Part shown: one piece after another, positions 33,082 through 42,069 of the stretch
Layout of the letters: the number at the start of each line of letters is the position of its first letter
Numbering within the stretch: position 1 is the first letter of the stretch
Assembly (NCBI RefSeq): GCF_018274385.1
Contig: NZ_JAAFYZ010000027.1
Coordinates: forward strand, 1-64,000
DNA: 64,000 bases
Direction of reading: 5' to 3'
Source: Catenulispora pinistramenti
Lineage (GTDB): Bacteria > Actinomycetota > Actinomycetes > Streptomycetales > Catenulisporaceae
Position numbers and translations under genes: made by a program
The notes under the pieces: model-generated
The model's input: the letters and a program-made list of their open reading frames with translations, nothing else
The model's database searches: none
Told to the model about the DNA's origin: nothing

Positions 33082-33092
33082 CTAAAGCCCGC
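33003..33092. repeat. Short tandem repeat array (GCCCGCTAAAG type)
   Basis: Units of about 8-12 bases built from GCCCGCTAAAG, GCTCGCT and GCCTGCTAAAG recur about nine times in a row with small changes. CTTAAG and GCTAGC appear at unit joins. The array overlaps the 3' end of a doubtful minus-strand frame. Such arrays often vary in length between strains. Confidence 0.8.
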
Positions 33093-33243
33093 TCGGCCCC
33101 GCCGGCAACCCGAACCGGTCGGAGGTCACCGACAACTCGGCGAACCGCGGTGCCCGCGGCGGCGACCACGGCTCCCCGGGCACCGATCTGAAGTTGGCCC
33201 GGAACTCGACGACCAAGGCGTCGAAGACGGGTGTACCGCTCAT
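33082..33243 (-). CDS. Doubtful small protein
   Basis: From ATG 33243 the frame gives 53 residues (MSGTPVFDALVVEFRANFRS...), ending inside the repeat array. A longer frame up to 33342 is possible. VVEFRANF could be a helix. No ribosome site or domain is seen, so it may be spurious. Confidence 0.25.
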   Translation of the reverse strand: MSGTPVFDALVVEFRANFRSVPGEPWSPPRAPRFAELSVTSDRFGLPAGPSGL

Positions 33244-33363
33244 GGACCCGGCGGACGCCCTGCCGACGCCGCCCCTGCTGTTCTCATACATTGTCAAACC
33301 ACTGTCTTCCGGCCGACGCGCGGCGGGAACGAAGGTGTGCACCGTTCCGACCCTTGCTCTGAC

Positions 33364-34143
33364 TCAGACCACGTCGACCAGGTCGGCGATCGACTTCACG
33401 ATCCGGGAGGGCCGGAACGGGAACCGGTCGATCTCGTCGGCCTGGGTCACGCCGGACAGCACCAGGAAGGTCTCCAGCCCCGCCTCGATGCCGCACAGCA
33501 CGTCGGTGTCCATCCGGTCACCGATCATCGCGGTCACTTCCGAGTGCGCCTGGATCTTGTTCAGACCCTCGCGCATCATCAGTGGGTTCGGCTTACCCAC
33601 GAAGTAGGGCTCCACACCGGTCGCCTTTGTGATGAGCGCCGCAACCGCGCCGCAGGCCGGCTGCGGGCCCTCCGGTGTCGGGCCGGTGGCGTCGGGGTTG
33701 GTGGCGATGAAGCGGGCGCCGTTGGTCACCAGGCGGATGGCGCGGGTGATGGCGTCGATGCTGTAGGCCCGGGTCTCGCCCAGGACCACGTAGTCCGGGT
33801 CCGCCTCGGACAGGGTGTATCCGACGTCGTACAAAGCCGTCGTCAGCCCGGCTTCGCCTATGACGTAAGCGGTCCCGCCCGGCCGCTGGTCGTCCAGGAA
33901 CTGCGCGGTGGCCAGCGCCGAGGTCCAGATGTGCTCCTCGGGCAGCGGGATGCCCAGGTTGGTCAGGCGGGCCGACAGGTCGTGCGGGGTGTAGATCGAG
34001 TTGTTGGTGAGGACCAGGAACGGCCGGTCCTTGCTCCGCAGCCGGCGGATGAACTCGTCCGCGCCGGGGATCAGGTGCCCCTCGCGGATCAGGACGCCGT
34101 CCATATCGGTCATCCAGCACTCGACAGGCTTGCGGTCATGCAC
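33364..34143 (-). CDS. HAD-IIA phosphatase (NagD-like)
   Basis: This 259-residue cytosolic phosphatase of the NagD/PLP-phosphatase subfamily of HAD enzymes has the nucleophile motif DMDGVL (Asp13/Asp15), the phosphate-binding LTNNS in the VLTNNSIYT block, and C-terminal GKPNPLMMREGL and IGDRMDTDVLCGIEAG with the metal-binding aspartates. A C2 cap lies between. Substrates in the family are sugar and nucleoside monophosphates; not fixed here. Start ATG 34143 follows AGGAG by 9 bases, and that site is partly inside an inverted repeat. Confidence 0.9.
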   Translation of the reverse strand: MHDRKPVECWMTDMDGVLIREGHLIPGADEFIRRLRSKDRPFLVLTNNSIYTPHDLSARLTNLGIPLPEEHIWTSALATAQFLDDQRPGGTAYVIGEAGLTTALYDVGYTLSEADPDYVVLGETRAYSIDAITRAIRLVTNGARFIATNPDATGPTPEGPQPACGAVAALITKATGVEPYFVGKPNPLMMREGLNKIQAHSEVTAMIGDRMDTDVLCGIEAGLETFLVLSGVTQADEIDRFPFRPSRIVKSIADLVDVV

Positions 34144-34155
34144 TGCGATCTGCTC

Positions 34156-34200
34156 CTGGAATGGAAGGGAACACTGCGATGGTGGTGACCATCATTCCAG
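34156..34200 (-). promoter_or_regulatory. Inverted repeat overlapping the HAD ribosome site
   Basis: On the minus strand CTGGAATG (34200-34193) pairs with CATTCCAG (34163-34156). Just inside the 5' arm is a 6-bp hairpin (GATGGT/ACCATC, 4-base loop). The 3' arm overlaps two bases of AGGAG, the ribosome site of the HAD gene. It could reduce translation when folded. Confidence 0.5.
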
Positions 34201-34532
34201 AAGTGAAAAGGTTTAGCGCCGGTGCGCGTGTCGCCTCGCGGCGGAAAGCTCGCCGCAGCTCCAGCCGAACGGTATTCCGCGACGGCGTTATTTGAGGCCC
34301 GGGGACATCTTCTACGCACCGGCGAGGTAGAGGGTAACACGGGTGATCAGGATATTGTCCAAAGCCCCAGGTCAAGGGCTATGTGCGCGGGCTCGGGGGA
34401 ACGCCCTCCGGAAGGGTCGGCGCGCGGACGTGATCAACCGAACAGCGCAGAAGCGTTCGCGCCCCGGAACGATCTTGCGGAACCTACTGGAGGGTCCCGC
34501 GCATCGCGGGCCGTAGGAGGAGGAGTACGACC
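34201..34532. other. Leader region of the small exported peptide
   Basis: This part of the gap has mixed composition and AT-richer islands such as GATATTGTCC near 34350. It must hold the promoter of the small exported peptide gene. I see no recognisable riboswitch or operator. Antiparallel frames here lack domains. Confidence 0.4.
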
Positions 34533-34760
34533 ATGAAGTCTCGTATCTTCAAGCTCACCGCGACCGCGAGCGCCACCGCGCTGCTGGTCGGCGCCGGGGC
34601 CGTCGCGGCCACGTCGGCGTCCGCCACCACCGCGCCGGCCGCCGTCGTCACGCACACGGCCACCGTGCCGATGAGCGCCCCGATAACGGCCCACTACCCG
34701 CACTGGTGGCCTTGGTGCGAGATCGACCTGCTCGGCCCGGTCCTGTGCGTCAACCTCTAA
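34533..34760 (+). CDS. Small exported peptide
   Basis: This 75-residue protein has a strong GGAGGAG ribosome site and a clear signal peptide (about 1-31): KSRIFKLTATASATALLVGAG then Ala-rich cleavage near SASA. The mature part, about 44 residues, is rich in Thr, Ala and Val, then turns aromatic and ends in WPWCEIDLLGPVLCVNL with two cysteines that could bridge. It resembles none of the peptides I recognise. A hairpin terminator follows at 34817. Possible roles are a structural, signalling or antimicrobial peptide; none is shown. Confidence 0.8.
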   Translation: MKSRIFKLTATASATALLVGAGAVAATSASATTAPAAVVTHTATVPMSAPITAHYPHWWPWCEIDLLGPVLCVNL

Positions 34761-34816
34761 AGGTTCATCGCCTCTGAGGTTCACTCCCCGGATAACTGTT
34801 TCGCGGTACGGATGAC

Positions 34817-34846
34817 GGGGCCGGACGACTCAGGTCGTCCGGCCCC
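34817..34846. terminator. Bidirectional hairpin
   Basis: GGGGCCGGACGAC pairs with GTCGTCCGGCCCC across a TCAG loop (13 bp, perfect). It lies between the small peptide gene and the MgtC-like gene, which converge. Confidence 0.75.
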
Positions 34847-34900
34847 GTTCCGGCCTCTCGGCTCAGCCTTCTCAGAACCCTGTGTCGGGCCCTCAGGCCC

Positions 34901-35656
34901 TCACTGCTTCCCGGCCGGTGCCGCGGACATAGCGCCATCGGCCGGCACCGCATCGGTCATGACCGGTGCGTCTGGCACGTCCGGGGCCACCGTCGCCGCC
35001 GTGGCGGCGGCCGCCTGCCGCGCGGCGATGATCGGGTTGACCAGCACCACGGCGTCGGTGTCCGCGGTGTCCGGCGTCGCCACCATCATCTCGGCCGGGC
35101 TGCCGCCGCCCTGGTGCGGGATCCGCGCCGAGTGCTTGAAGAAGTGCGAGTGCACGTGCTCGTCGTGGTGCACCAGCCCCTGCCAGCGGCGCGCGTCGAG
35201 CGTGCGCAGCAGCGGGATGTGGCGCAGCTCCAGGGTGAGCAGCGTGGCCGCGGTCGCCGCGATCGACTCCTTGACCAGTCCCAGGCCGCAGGCCGCGCCG
35301 ATCGCCGAGCAGGCGAAGATGCTCGCCGCGGTGGTGATGCCGTGCAGCACCTCGTGTTCCTCGACGGTCTGCCGGAAGCACAGTCCGCCGCCGATGAAGC
35401 CGATGCCGGTGACCGCACCGGCCAGGATCGTGCTCGCGCCGTTGCCGGCCAGCACGCCGATCAGCGCGGTGGCCGCCCCCAGCAGGGAGAAGGTCCGGTC
35501 CCCGGCCATCGCCCCGCGGACCTGCCGCTCGAAGCCGAGGGCGAAGGTCAGGGCCCAGGCCAGGGCGATACGGCCGACGGCGTCCCAGTGAGTCGGGACG
35601 TGGATGTTGTCGGCCGAGGGTATGGCCGCCAGCAGGACGGATCCCACCCCATGCAT
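34901..35656 (-). CDS. MgtC/SapB family membrane protein
   Basis: The start is ATG 35656, behind AGGGGAGG; the longer frame from 35746 lacks a site. This gives 251 residues. The MgtC domain (about 25-140) has IALAWALTFALGFERQVRG, FSLLGAATALIGVLAGNG and ILAGAVTGIGFIGGG helices. The C-terminal part has a soluble region with a HEDEHVHSHFF-like His-rich segment (VHHDEHVHSHFFKHS), then an Ala/Val-rich tail. MgtC proteins influence Mg2+ adaptation and modulate ATP synthase or c-di-AMP-linked physiology. The His-rich run could bind metal; this is inference. Confidence 0.87.
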   Translation of the reverse strand: MHGVGSVLLAAIPSADNIHVPTHWDAVGRIALAWALTFALGFERQVRGAMAGDRTFSLLGAATALIGVLAGNGASTILAGAVTGIGFIGGGLCFRQTVEEHEVLHGITTAASIFACSAIGAACGLGLVKESIAATAATLLTLELRHIPLLRTLDARRWQGLVHHDEHVHSHFFKHSARIPHQGGGSPAEMMVATPDTADTDAVVLVNPIIAARQAAAATAATVAPDVPDAPVMTDAVPADGAMSAAPAGKQ

Positions 35657-35818
35657 CTCTATCGTCCTCCCCTGATGTCCTCTGCGATCCAACGGAACCA
35701 TAGAGGTATCGGGGCCGGTGCCGGTACCCGAAGCCTGAACACCCACGGGCCGTGATCGAACAGTTATCCTACGCGGACGGCGTCCGGAAGATCACGGTCA
35801 GGGGGTACCGTAGCCGCC

Positions 35819-36481
35819 ATGGTGTCAGCGCTGGGCAACCGGCTGGCCGCCGGCCTGTGGGGCTGGCTGGCCAGGGCCGGGAAGGTGCACGCGGGTTCGG
35901 TGACCGCCCGCCGGTTCGCCGCTTTCGGCGAGGGGTCCACGATGGCCTTCCCGCCCGGCACGGTTTTCGGGGAACGCTACATATCCGTCGGTGCGCACGT
36001 GCTCATAGGCGCCAACGTCACCATCTCCGCCGGCTTCGTCCCGGGCCTGGACCTCGGCCCGGACACCCTGGTGCGGATCGGCTCCGGTGTGGTGCTGGGC
36101 CGGGGCAGCCACGTGGTCGGCCACCGGTCCATCGACATCGGCGACGACGTCTACACCGGCCCCAACGTCTACATCACCGACCAGAACCACGGCTACGACG
36201 ACCCCGACGTCCCGATCGGCAAGCAGTGGCCCAGCGAGGCCCCGGTGCGTATCGGCCCGGGCTGTTGGATCGGCACGAACGCGGTGATCCTGCCGGGCAC
36301 GGTCCTGGGCCGCAACGTGGTCGTGGCGGCCGGCAGCGTGGTCCGCGGCGAGTTCCCGGACCACTGTGTGGTCGGCGGCGTCCCGGCCAAGATGCTGCGC
36401 CGCTACGCGGCCGAGACCGGCTGGGCCCGCGTCGACTCCCTCCAGGCCCAGAGCAGGAACGCCAGCCCGGCCAACGGATAG
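35819..36481 (+). CDS. Hexapeptide-repeat O-acyltransferase (LacA/CysE type)
   Basis: This 220-residue trimeric left-handed beta-helix acyltransferase starts at ATG or GTG near 35819. Hexapeptide turns recur (HVLIGANVTISAGF, LVRIGSGVVLGRGSHV, IGDDVYTGPNVYITD, NAVILPGTVLGRNVVVAAGSVV) with the end signal VVGGVPAKMLRRY. The catalytic His is in DQNHGYDD. Such enzymes acetylate sugars or amino acids with acetyl-CoA. It converges on the GT87 gene and overlaps it by 79 bases (36403-36481), so both frames are used in opposite directions there. The acceptor is unknown. Confidence 0.87.
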   Translation: MVSALGNRLAAGLWGWLARAGKVHAGSVTARRFAAFGEGSTMAFPPGTVFGERYISVGAHVLIGANVTISAGFVPGLDLGPDTLVRIGSGVVLGRGSHVVGHRSIDIGDDVYTGPNVYITDQNHGYDDPDVPIGKQWPSEAPVRIGPGCWIGTNAVILPGTVLGRNVVVAAGSVVRGEFPDHCVVGGVPAKMLRRYAAETGWARVDSLQAQSRNASPANG

Positions 36482-37590
36482 AGCGAACTGAGCAGCATCT
36501 GCAGCGGGTTCAGATCGGGGGAGGGGCCGACCGTCTTGTGCGGGACCGCCCAGATCAGGAACGACAGGAACACGGCGCTCCACGCCACCGCGAGCTTCGG
36601 CGCCCGCACCGCCAGCAGCATCGCCACCGGAACGGCCCACACCCAGTGGTGGGACCAGCTGATCGGCGAGATCAGCAGGCCGGTGACCGCGCACGCGAGC
36701 GCGCCGAGCGCGTCGTCGCCGCGCCTGGAGTTCCGTACCGCCGCCCACAAACCCGCGGCGAGCACGATGACCGCCGCGACCGCCCACAGCGCCTTGGGAT
36801 CGTCGATGTGCGTGACCCGCGCGATCATCCCGGACAGCGACTGGTTGTCGGTGATGTAGGTCTTGCCGACCTTGCTGGTGTCCCACATCTCGTGCAGCCA
36901 GAACTTCACCGAGGCGTGGGGGAGCACCGCGAACCCGACGGCCATGGTCCCGAGCGCGCTCGCGGCCGACACGACCGTCTCGCGCCGCCGCCCGGCAAGC
37001 AGGAACCACAGGATGAAGACGCCCGGCGTGAGTTTGATACCGGTGGCCAGGCCGATCCCCAGGCCGCGCGGCCATCTGCCGGTCGGCGGCCGGGTCAGAT
37101 CGAAGAGGATCAGGGCGCACAGGGCGAGGTTGATCTGGCCGTAGCGCAGCGTGGTCCACACCGGCTCGAACCACAGCGCCAGACCGGCGATGGCGGCGAT
37201 CAGCGCCCACCGCTCGGCGAACGTCGGCCGGTCCAGCCAGCCGCCGATGAGCTTCGCCGCCAGGTGCACGACCGTGCCCAGCAACACGACGTTGGCGGCG
37301 GTCACCAGGACCTTCAGCACGCCGACCGGGATCCAGCTGATGGCCGCGAAGAGCATCGCCGCGAAGGGCGGGTACGTCGCGGGCAGCGGATTGCCCCCGG
37401 CGGTGCCGATGTGGACGGTGTTATAGAGGTCTTGGCCGTGCAGGACCGCGCTGCCTTCGGCCCGGTAGACGACCATGTCGATCATCGTCGGGTGGGCCAG
37501 CGCGCGGATCACGAGGTAGGCGGCCAGGGCGACGCCGGCGAAGACGCCGAGCAGGAGCGTGAGTCTTCGTCGGTCAGGGAGGCGCGCCAC
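36403..37590 (-). CDS. GT87-family (DUF2029) polyprenyl-phosphate mannosyltransferase
   Basis: This 395-residue multi-membrane-helix enzyme starts at GTG 37590. It has the GT-C layout: early LTLLLGVFAGVALAAYLVIRAL helix, MIDMVVYRAEGSAVLHGQDLYN with acidic residues for polyprenyl-phosphate-sugar binding, then about nine more helices and a short Arg-rich loop. In mycobacteria GT87 enzymes (PimE, Rv2181) add alpha-mannose to phosphatidylinositol mannosides or lipomannan. It sits at the outer face of the membrane. It overlaps the acyltransferase gene at its 3' end. Acceptor not determined. Confidence 0.85.
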   Translation of the reverse strand: MARLPDRRRLTLLLGVFAGVALAAYLVIRALAHPTMIDMVVYRAEGSAVLHGQDLYNTVHIGTAGGNPLPATYPPFAAMLFAAISWIPVGVLKVLVTAANVVLLGTVVHLAAKLIGGWLDRPTFAERWALIAAIAGLALWFEPVWTTLRYGQINLALCALILFDLTRPPTGRWPRGLGIGLATGIKLTPGVFILWFLLAGRRRETVVSAASALGTMAVGFAVLPHASVKFWLHEMWDTSKVGKTYITDNQSLSGMIARVTHIDDPKALWAVAAVIVLAAGLWAAVRNSRRGDDALGALACAVTGLLISPISWSHHWVWAVPVAMLLAVRAPKLAVAWSAVFLSFLIWAVPHKTVGPSPDLNPLQMLLSSLYPLAGLAFLLWAWRESTRAQPVSAA

Positions 37591-37680
37591 GCAGGAGACC
37601 TTACGGGATCGGCGGGATCACCTCGGCGCCGCAGCGGCGGCCGCCAGATGGTTCCGGGCCCGCCGTCGAGGCACGCGCCG

Positions 37681-39396
37681 CTACCGGATCTCGACGATCG
37701 GCAGCCGCAGCGCTCCCGGGGCGGCCTCCGGGACCGCCGGCTGCTTCGGCCGTACGTAAGGAATCCGCTTATAGGGCTCCCCGAGCGCGGGCCGCGTGTC
37801 CTTCTCTCCCTTGTTCGGCCAGAACGCCGCGGCGCGCTCGGCCATCGCCGTGATCGTCAGCGAGGGGTTCACGCCGAGGTTCGCCGACACGGTCGATCCG
37901 TCCGCGACGTACAGGCCCGGGTGCCCGAACACGCGGTGGTACGGGTCCACTACTCCGTGGTCGCGGTCCCGGCCGATGACGCAGCCGCCGATGATGTGCG
38001 CGGTCATCGGGATGTTGAACAGGTCGCCGACGGTGCCGCCGGGAATGCCGTTGATGCGGTGCGCGGTGCGGGTCACCGCCTCGTTGCCGGCCGGGATCCA
38101 GGTCGGGTTCGGCTGGCCGTGGCCCTGGCGGGTGGTGAGCTTGTGCTTGCGGAAGACGCCCCGCTTGCGCGAGACGGTGAGCGAGTTGTCGAGAGCCTGC
38201 ATCACCAGCAGGATGATCGACCTCTCCGCGAACCGGCGGCTGGGCAGCATGCGCGGGACCCAGGAGGGGTGCTTGACGCCGATGCCGAGCAGCTTGATCC
38301 AGCGCGGGGTGCGGCCCTGGCCGTCGGTCAGGCCGGTCTTCAGCAACCCCATGGCGCCGCTGCCCCGGCCGTAGCGCACCGGCTCGATGTGCGTGTGGTC
38401 GTCGGGGTGGAAGGAGGAGGTGATGGCCACCCCTTCCGTGAAGTCGTACTGCCGTGGCTTCTTGGCCATCGCGCCGAGCAGCGATTCGGAGTTGGTGCGG
38501 GTCAGTTCGCCCAGGCGCGGCGACAGCGACGGCAGCGAACCGTCGGCGGCCAGCTTGTGCAGCAGGCGCTGGGTTCCCAGGGCACCGGCGCTGAAGACCA
38601 CGTGCTCGGCGGTCAGCGTGCGGCGGCCTTTGCCGAACCATTTGCCGGTCGAGGTCACGGTCACGGTGTACCCGCCGCCGTCGGGCAGCGGAGTGACGCC
38701 CTCGACCGTGGTCAGCGGATGCACCTCGGCACCCAGCTTCTCGGCCAGATACAGGTAGTTCTTCACGAGCGTGTTCTTGGCGTTGTGCCGGCAGCCGGTC
38801 ATACACGCGCCGCACTGCAAACACGGATTGCGGTCCGGTCCCGCGCCGCCGAAGAAGGGATCTGAGACCTTGGTGCCCGGCTGTGCGTCGGAGCCGCCGA
38901 AGAACACCCCGACCGGGGTCAGGTGGAACGTGTCGCCGACGCCCATCTCCTCGGCGACCGCCTTCATCTGCACGTCCGCCGGCGTCATCGTCGGGTTCTG
39001 CACCACACCCAGCATCCGCTTGGCCTGGTCGTAGAACGGCGCCAGTTCCCCGCGCCAGTCGGCGACGTCGCGCCAGTGCGGGTCGTTGTAGAACGGGTCC
39101 AGCGGCTCGTAGAGGGTGTTCGCGTAGACCAGCGAGCCGCCGCCTACCCCCGCTCCGGCCAGCACGACGACGTCCTTGAGCCGGTGGATGCGTTGGATGC
39201 CCTTGCAGCCCAGCTTCGGGGCCCACAGGAAGGAGCGCAGGCGCCACGAGGTCTTCGGGAAGTCGCCGTCGGCGAACCGGCGTCCGGCCTCCAGCACGCC
39301 GACCTTGTAGCCCTTCTCGGTGAGCCGCAGCGCGGTCACCGAACCGCCGAAGCCCGAGCCGATGACCAGCACGTCGTAGTCCGCCGCAGCTCCCAT
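37681..39396 (-). CDS. GMC-family oxidoreductase, ChoD-like
   Basis: This 571-residue FAD enzyme opens with DYDVLVIGSGFGGSVTALRL (dinucleotide fold) and closes with GLYVADGSTVSANLGVNPSLTI. Between them are CLQCGACMTGCRHNAKNTL, which has the Cys-rich segment of ChoD-type proteins, and IGGCVIGRDRDHGVVDPYHR. The overall pattern strongly resembles mycobacterial ChoD (Rv3409c), once described as cholesterol oxidase but of uncertain substrate. In mycobacteria choD lies next to guaB genes; here guaB1 lies just beyond an L,D-transpeptidase gene. A role in sterol or other lipid alcohol oxidation is an inference. Confidence 0.87.
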   Translation of the reverse strand: MGAAADYDVLVIGSGFGGSVTALRLTEKGYKVGVLEAGRRFADGDFPKTSWRLRSFLWAPKLGCKGIQRIHRLKDVVVLAGAGVGGGSLVYANTLYEPLDPFYNDPHWRDVADWRGELAPFYDQAKRMLGVVQNPTMTPADVQMKAVAEEMGVGDTFHLTPVGVFFGGSDAQPGTKVSDPFFGGAGPDRNPCLQCGACMTGCRHNAKNTLVKNYLYLAEKLGAEVHPLTTVEGVTPLPDGGGYTVTVTSTGKWFGKGRRTLTAEHVVFSAGALGTQRLLHKLAADGSLPSLSPRLGELTRTNSESLLGAMAKKPRQYDFTEGVAITSSFHPDDHTHIEPVRYGRGSGAMGLLKTGLTDGQGRTPRWIKLLGIGVKHPSWVPRMLPSRRFAERSIILLVMQALDNSLTVSRKRGVFRKHKLTTRQGHGQPNPTWIPAGNEAVTRTAHRINGIPGGTVGDLFNIPMTAHIIGGCVIGRDRDHGVVDPYHRVFGHPGLYVADGSTVSANLGVNPSLTITAMAERAAAFWPNKGEKDTRPALGEPYKRIPYVRPKQPAVPEAAPGALRLPIVEIR

Positions 39397-39549
39397 GGCG
39401 CGTAGAGTAGCCGCTATTCGACAGGCAATCTAGTAGTTGGCGCGGCCGTGTCGGCGGCGGTGTCGGCGGCGGTGTCGGCTTCGATAACAAGTCGGCGTTC
39501 ACGTCGATTGGCGTGCAACGTCGGCGTGGTCGCGAGCGTCTATAAAGGC

Positions 39550-40380
39550 ATGGGGACATCAGGGGTGGGAAGGGCCGGCGCGTTGCTCGCTGTGGCGGGC
39601 GCGGTGGCGATCGGCATGACAGGGTGCTCGACGGGTTCGGGCGGGAGCAAGAGCTCTACTACAGGCAACGTGCAGCAGGCGGCTGCCGGGGTCGGCACGT
39701 CTTCGACGACTTCTTCGTCGAGCGCACCGACACCGACACCGACTCCGACGTCGGCGGGGACCAGCAGTTCGTTGCCCGCTTCGGCGAGCAGTTCTTCTAC
39801 TTCTACTTCTACTTCTGGCTCTACTTCTACCTCGACGTCCTCGGACCCGCGGTCCAGCTCTTCGCCGAGCGCTCCGTCGTCCACGTCGAAGCCGTCGACA
39901 CCCCCGACCACGAAGCCCTCGGCGCCGGTCACCAAGCCCAAGCCCCCGGCCCAGCACGACAGCGGCACCGGCTGGCTGGCCGGCGTACCGCTGGGCAGCA
40001 ACAAGCCCGGCGCGCTGGACCCGCGGTGTATGACCGGCCGCGTGGTCTGCATCGACATGAGCACGGACACGCTGCTGTGGATGGTCGACGGCAAGCCGCA
40101 GTACGGCATGGACGTGCGCTTCGGCGACGAGAACAACCCGACGCGCAAGGGCAAGTTCGACATCTACATGAAGATGGAGCACTGCATCTCCACGATCTAC
40201 CACACGTCGATGCCGGACGCGATGTTCTTCAGCGGCGGTGAGGCGGTGCACTTCTCGATCGACTTCGCGACCTACGGCTACGCGCACCGCTCGCACGGCT
40301 GCGTGAACGTCCGCGACCGGGCCGCCGTCGCCCGGCTGTTCGCGGACACCCGGGTCGGGGACACCGTCGTGGTGTACTGA
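39550..40380 (+). CDS. Lipoprotein L,D-transpeptidase (YkuD)
   Basis: The likely start is ATG 39550 (after AAAGG), giving 276 residues. The lipobox IGMTGC marks a lipoprotein. Residues about 30-135 are a very low-complexity Ser/Thr/Pro linker built from TTCTAC-like codon repeats. The catalytic YkuD domain (about 150-275) has the key HRSHGCVNVR motif with the nucleophilic Cys. The enzyme makes 3-3 cross-links or attaches proteins in peptidoglycan. It faces the ChoD-like gene in a divergent arrangement and precedes guaB1. Confidence 0.87.
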   Translation: MGTSGVGRAGALLAVAGAVAIGMTGCSTGSGGSKSSTTGNVQQAAAGVGTSSTTSSSSAPTPTPTPTSAGTSSSLPASASSSSTSTSTSGSTSTSTSSDPRSSSSPSAPSSTSKPSTPPTTKPSAPVTKPKPPAQHDSGTGWLAGVPLGSNKPGALDPRCMTGRVVCIDMSTDTLLWMVDGKPQYGMDVRFGDENNPTRKGKFDIYMKMEHCISTIYHTSMPDAMFFSGGEAVHFSIDFATYGYAHRSHGCVNVRDRAAVARLFADTRVGDTVVVY

Positions 40381-40398
40381 CCGGTTGGAACCGCGCGC

Positions 40399-41905
<1,507 letters not shown>

Positions 41906-42005
41906 CGCTCTATAGCGGTCAGGCGCGTAGCGAGGCTGCGGCGGTTGATGCGAAGAGCGTTGCTGGGCTTGTCCGCATAGCTGCTTGGCGCGCGGTCTAA
42001 AGCGT

Positions 42006-42035
42006 GAGGCGCGTATGGGCTCCCATACGCGCCTC
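42006..42035. terminator. Bidirectional hairpin
   Basis: GAGGCGCGTATGG and CCATACGCGCCTC pair perfectly (13 bp) around a GCTC loop. It lies between guaB1 and the YibE/F gene, which converge. Confidence 0.75.
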
Positions 42036-42069
42036 TTCGCTGTCAGCTGTGGCTGTCATCTGCGGTTCG

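Noticed and set aside
33243-33342. Extended start for the doubtful small protein
   Set aside because: No ribosome site and no conserved sequence.
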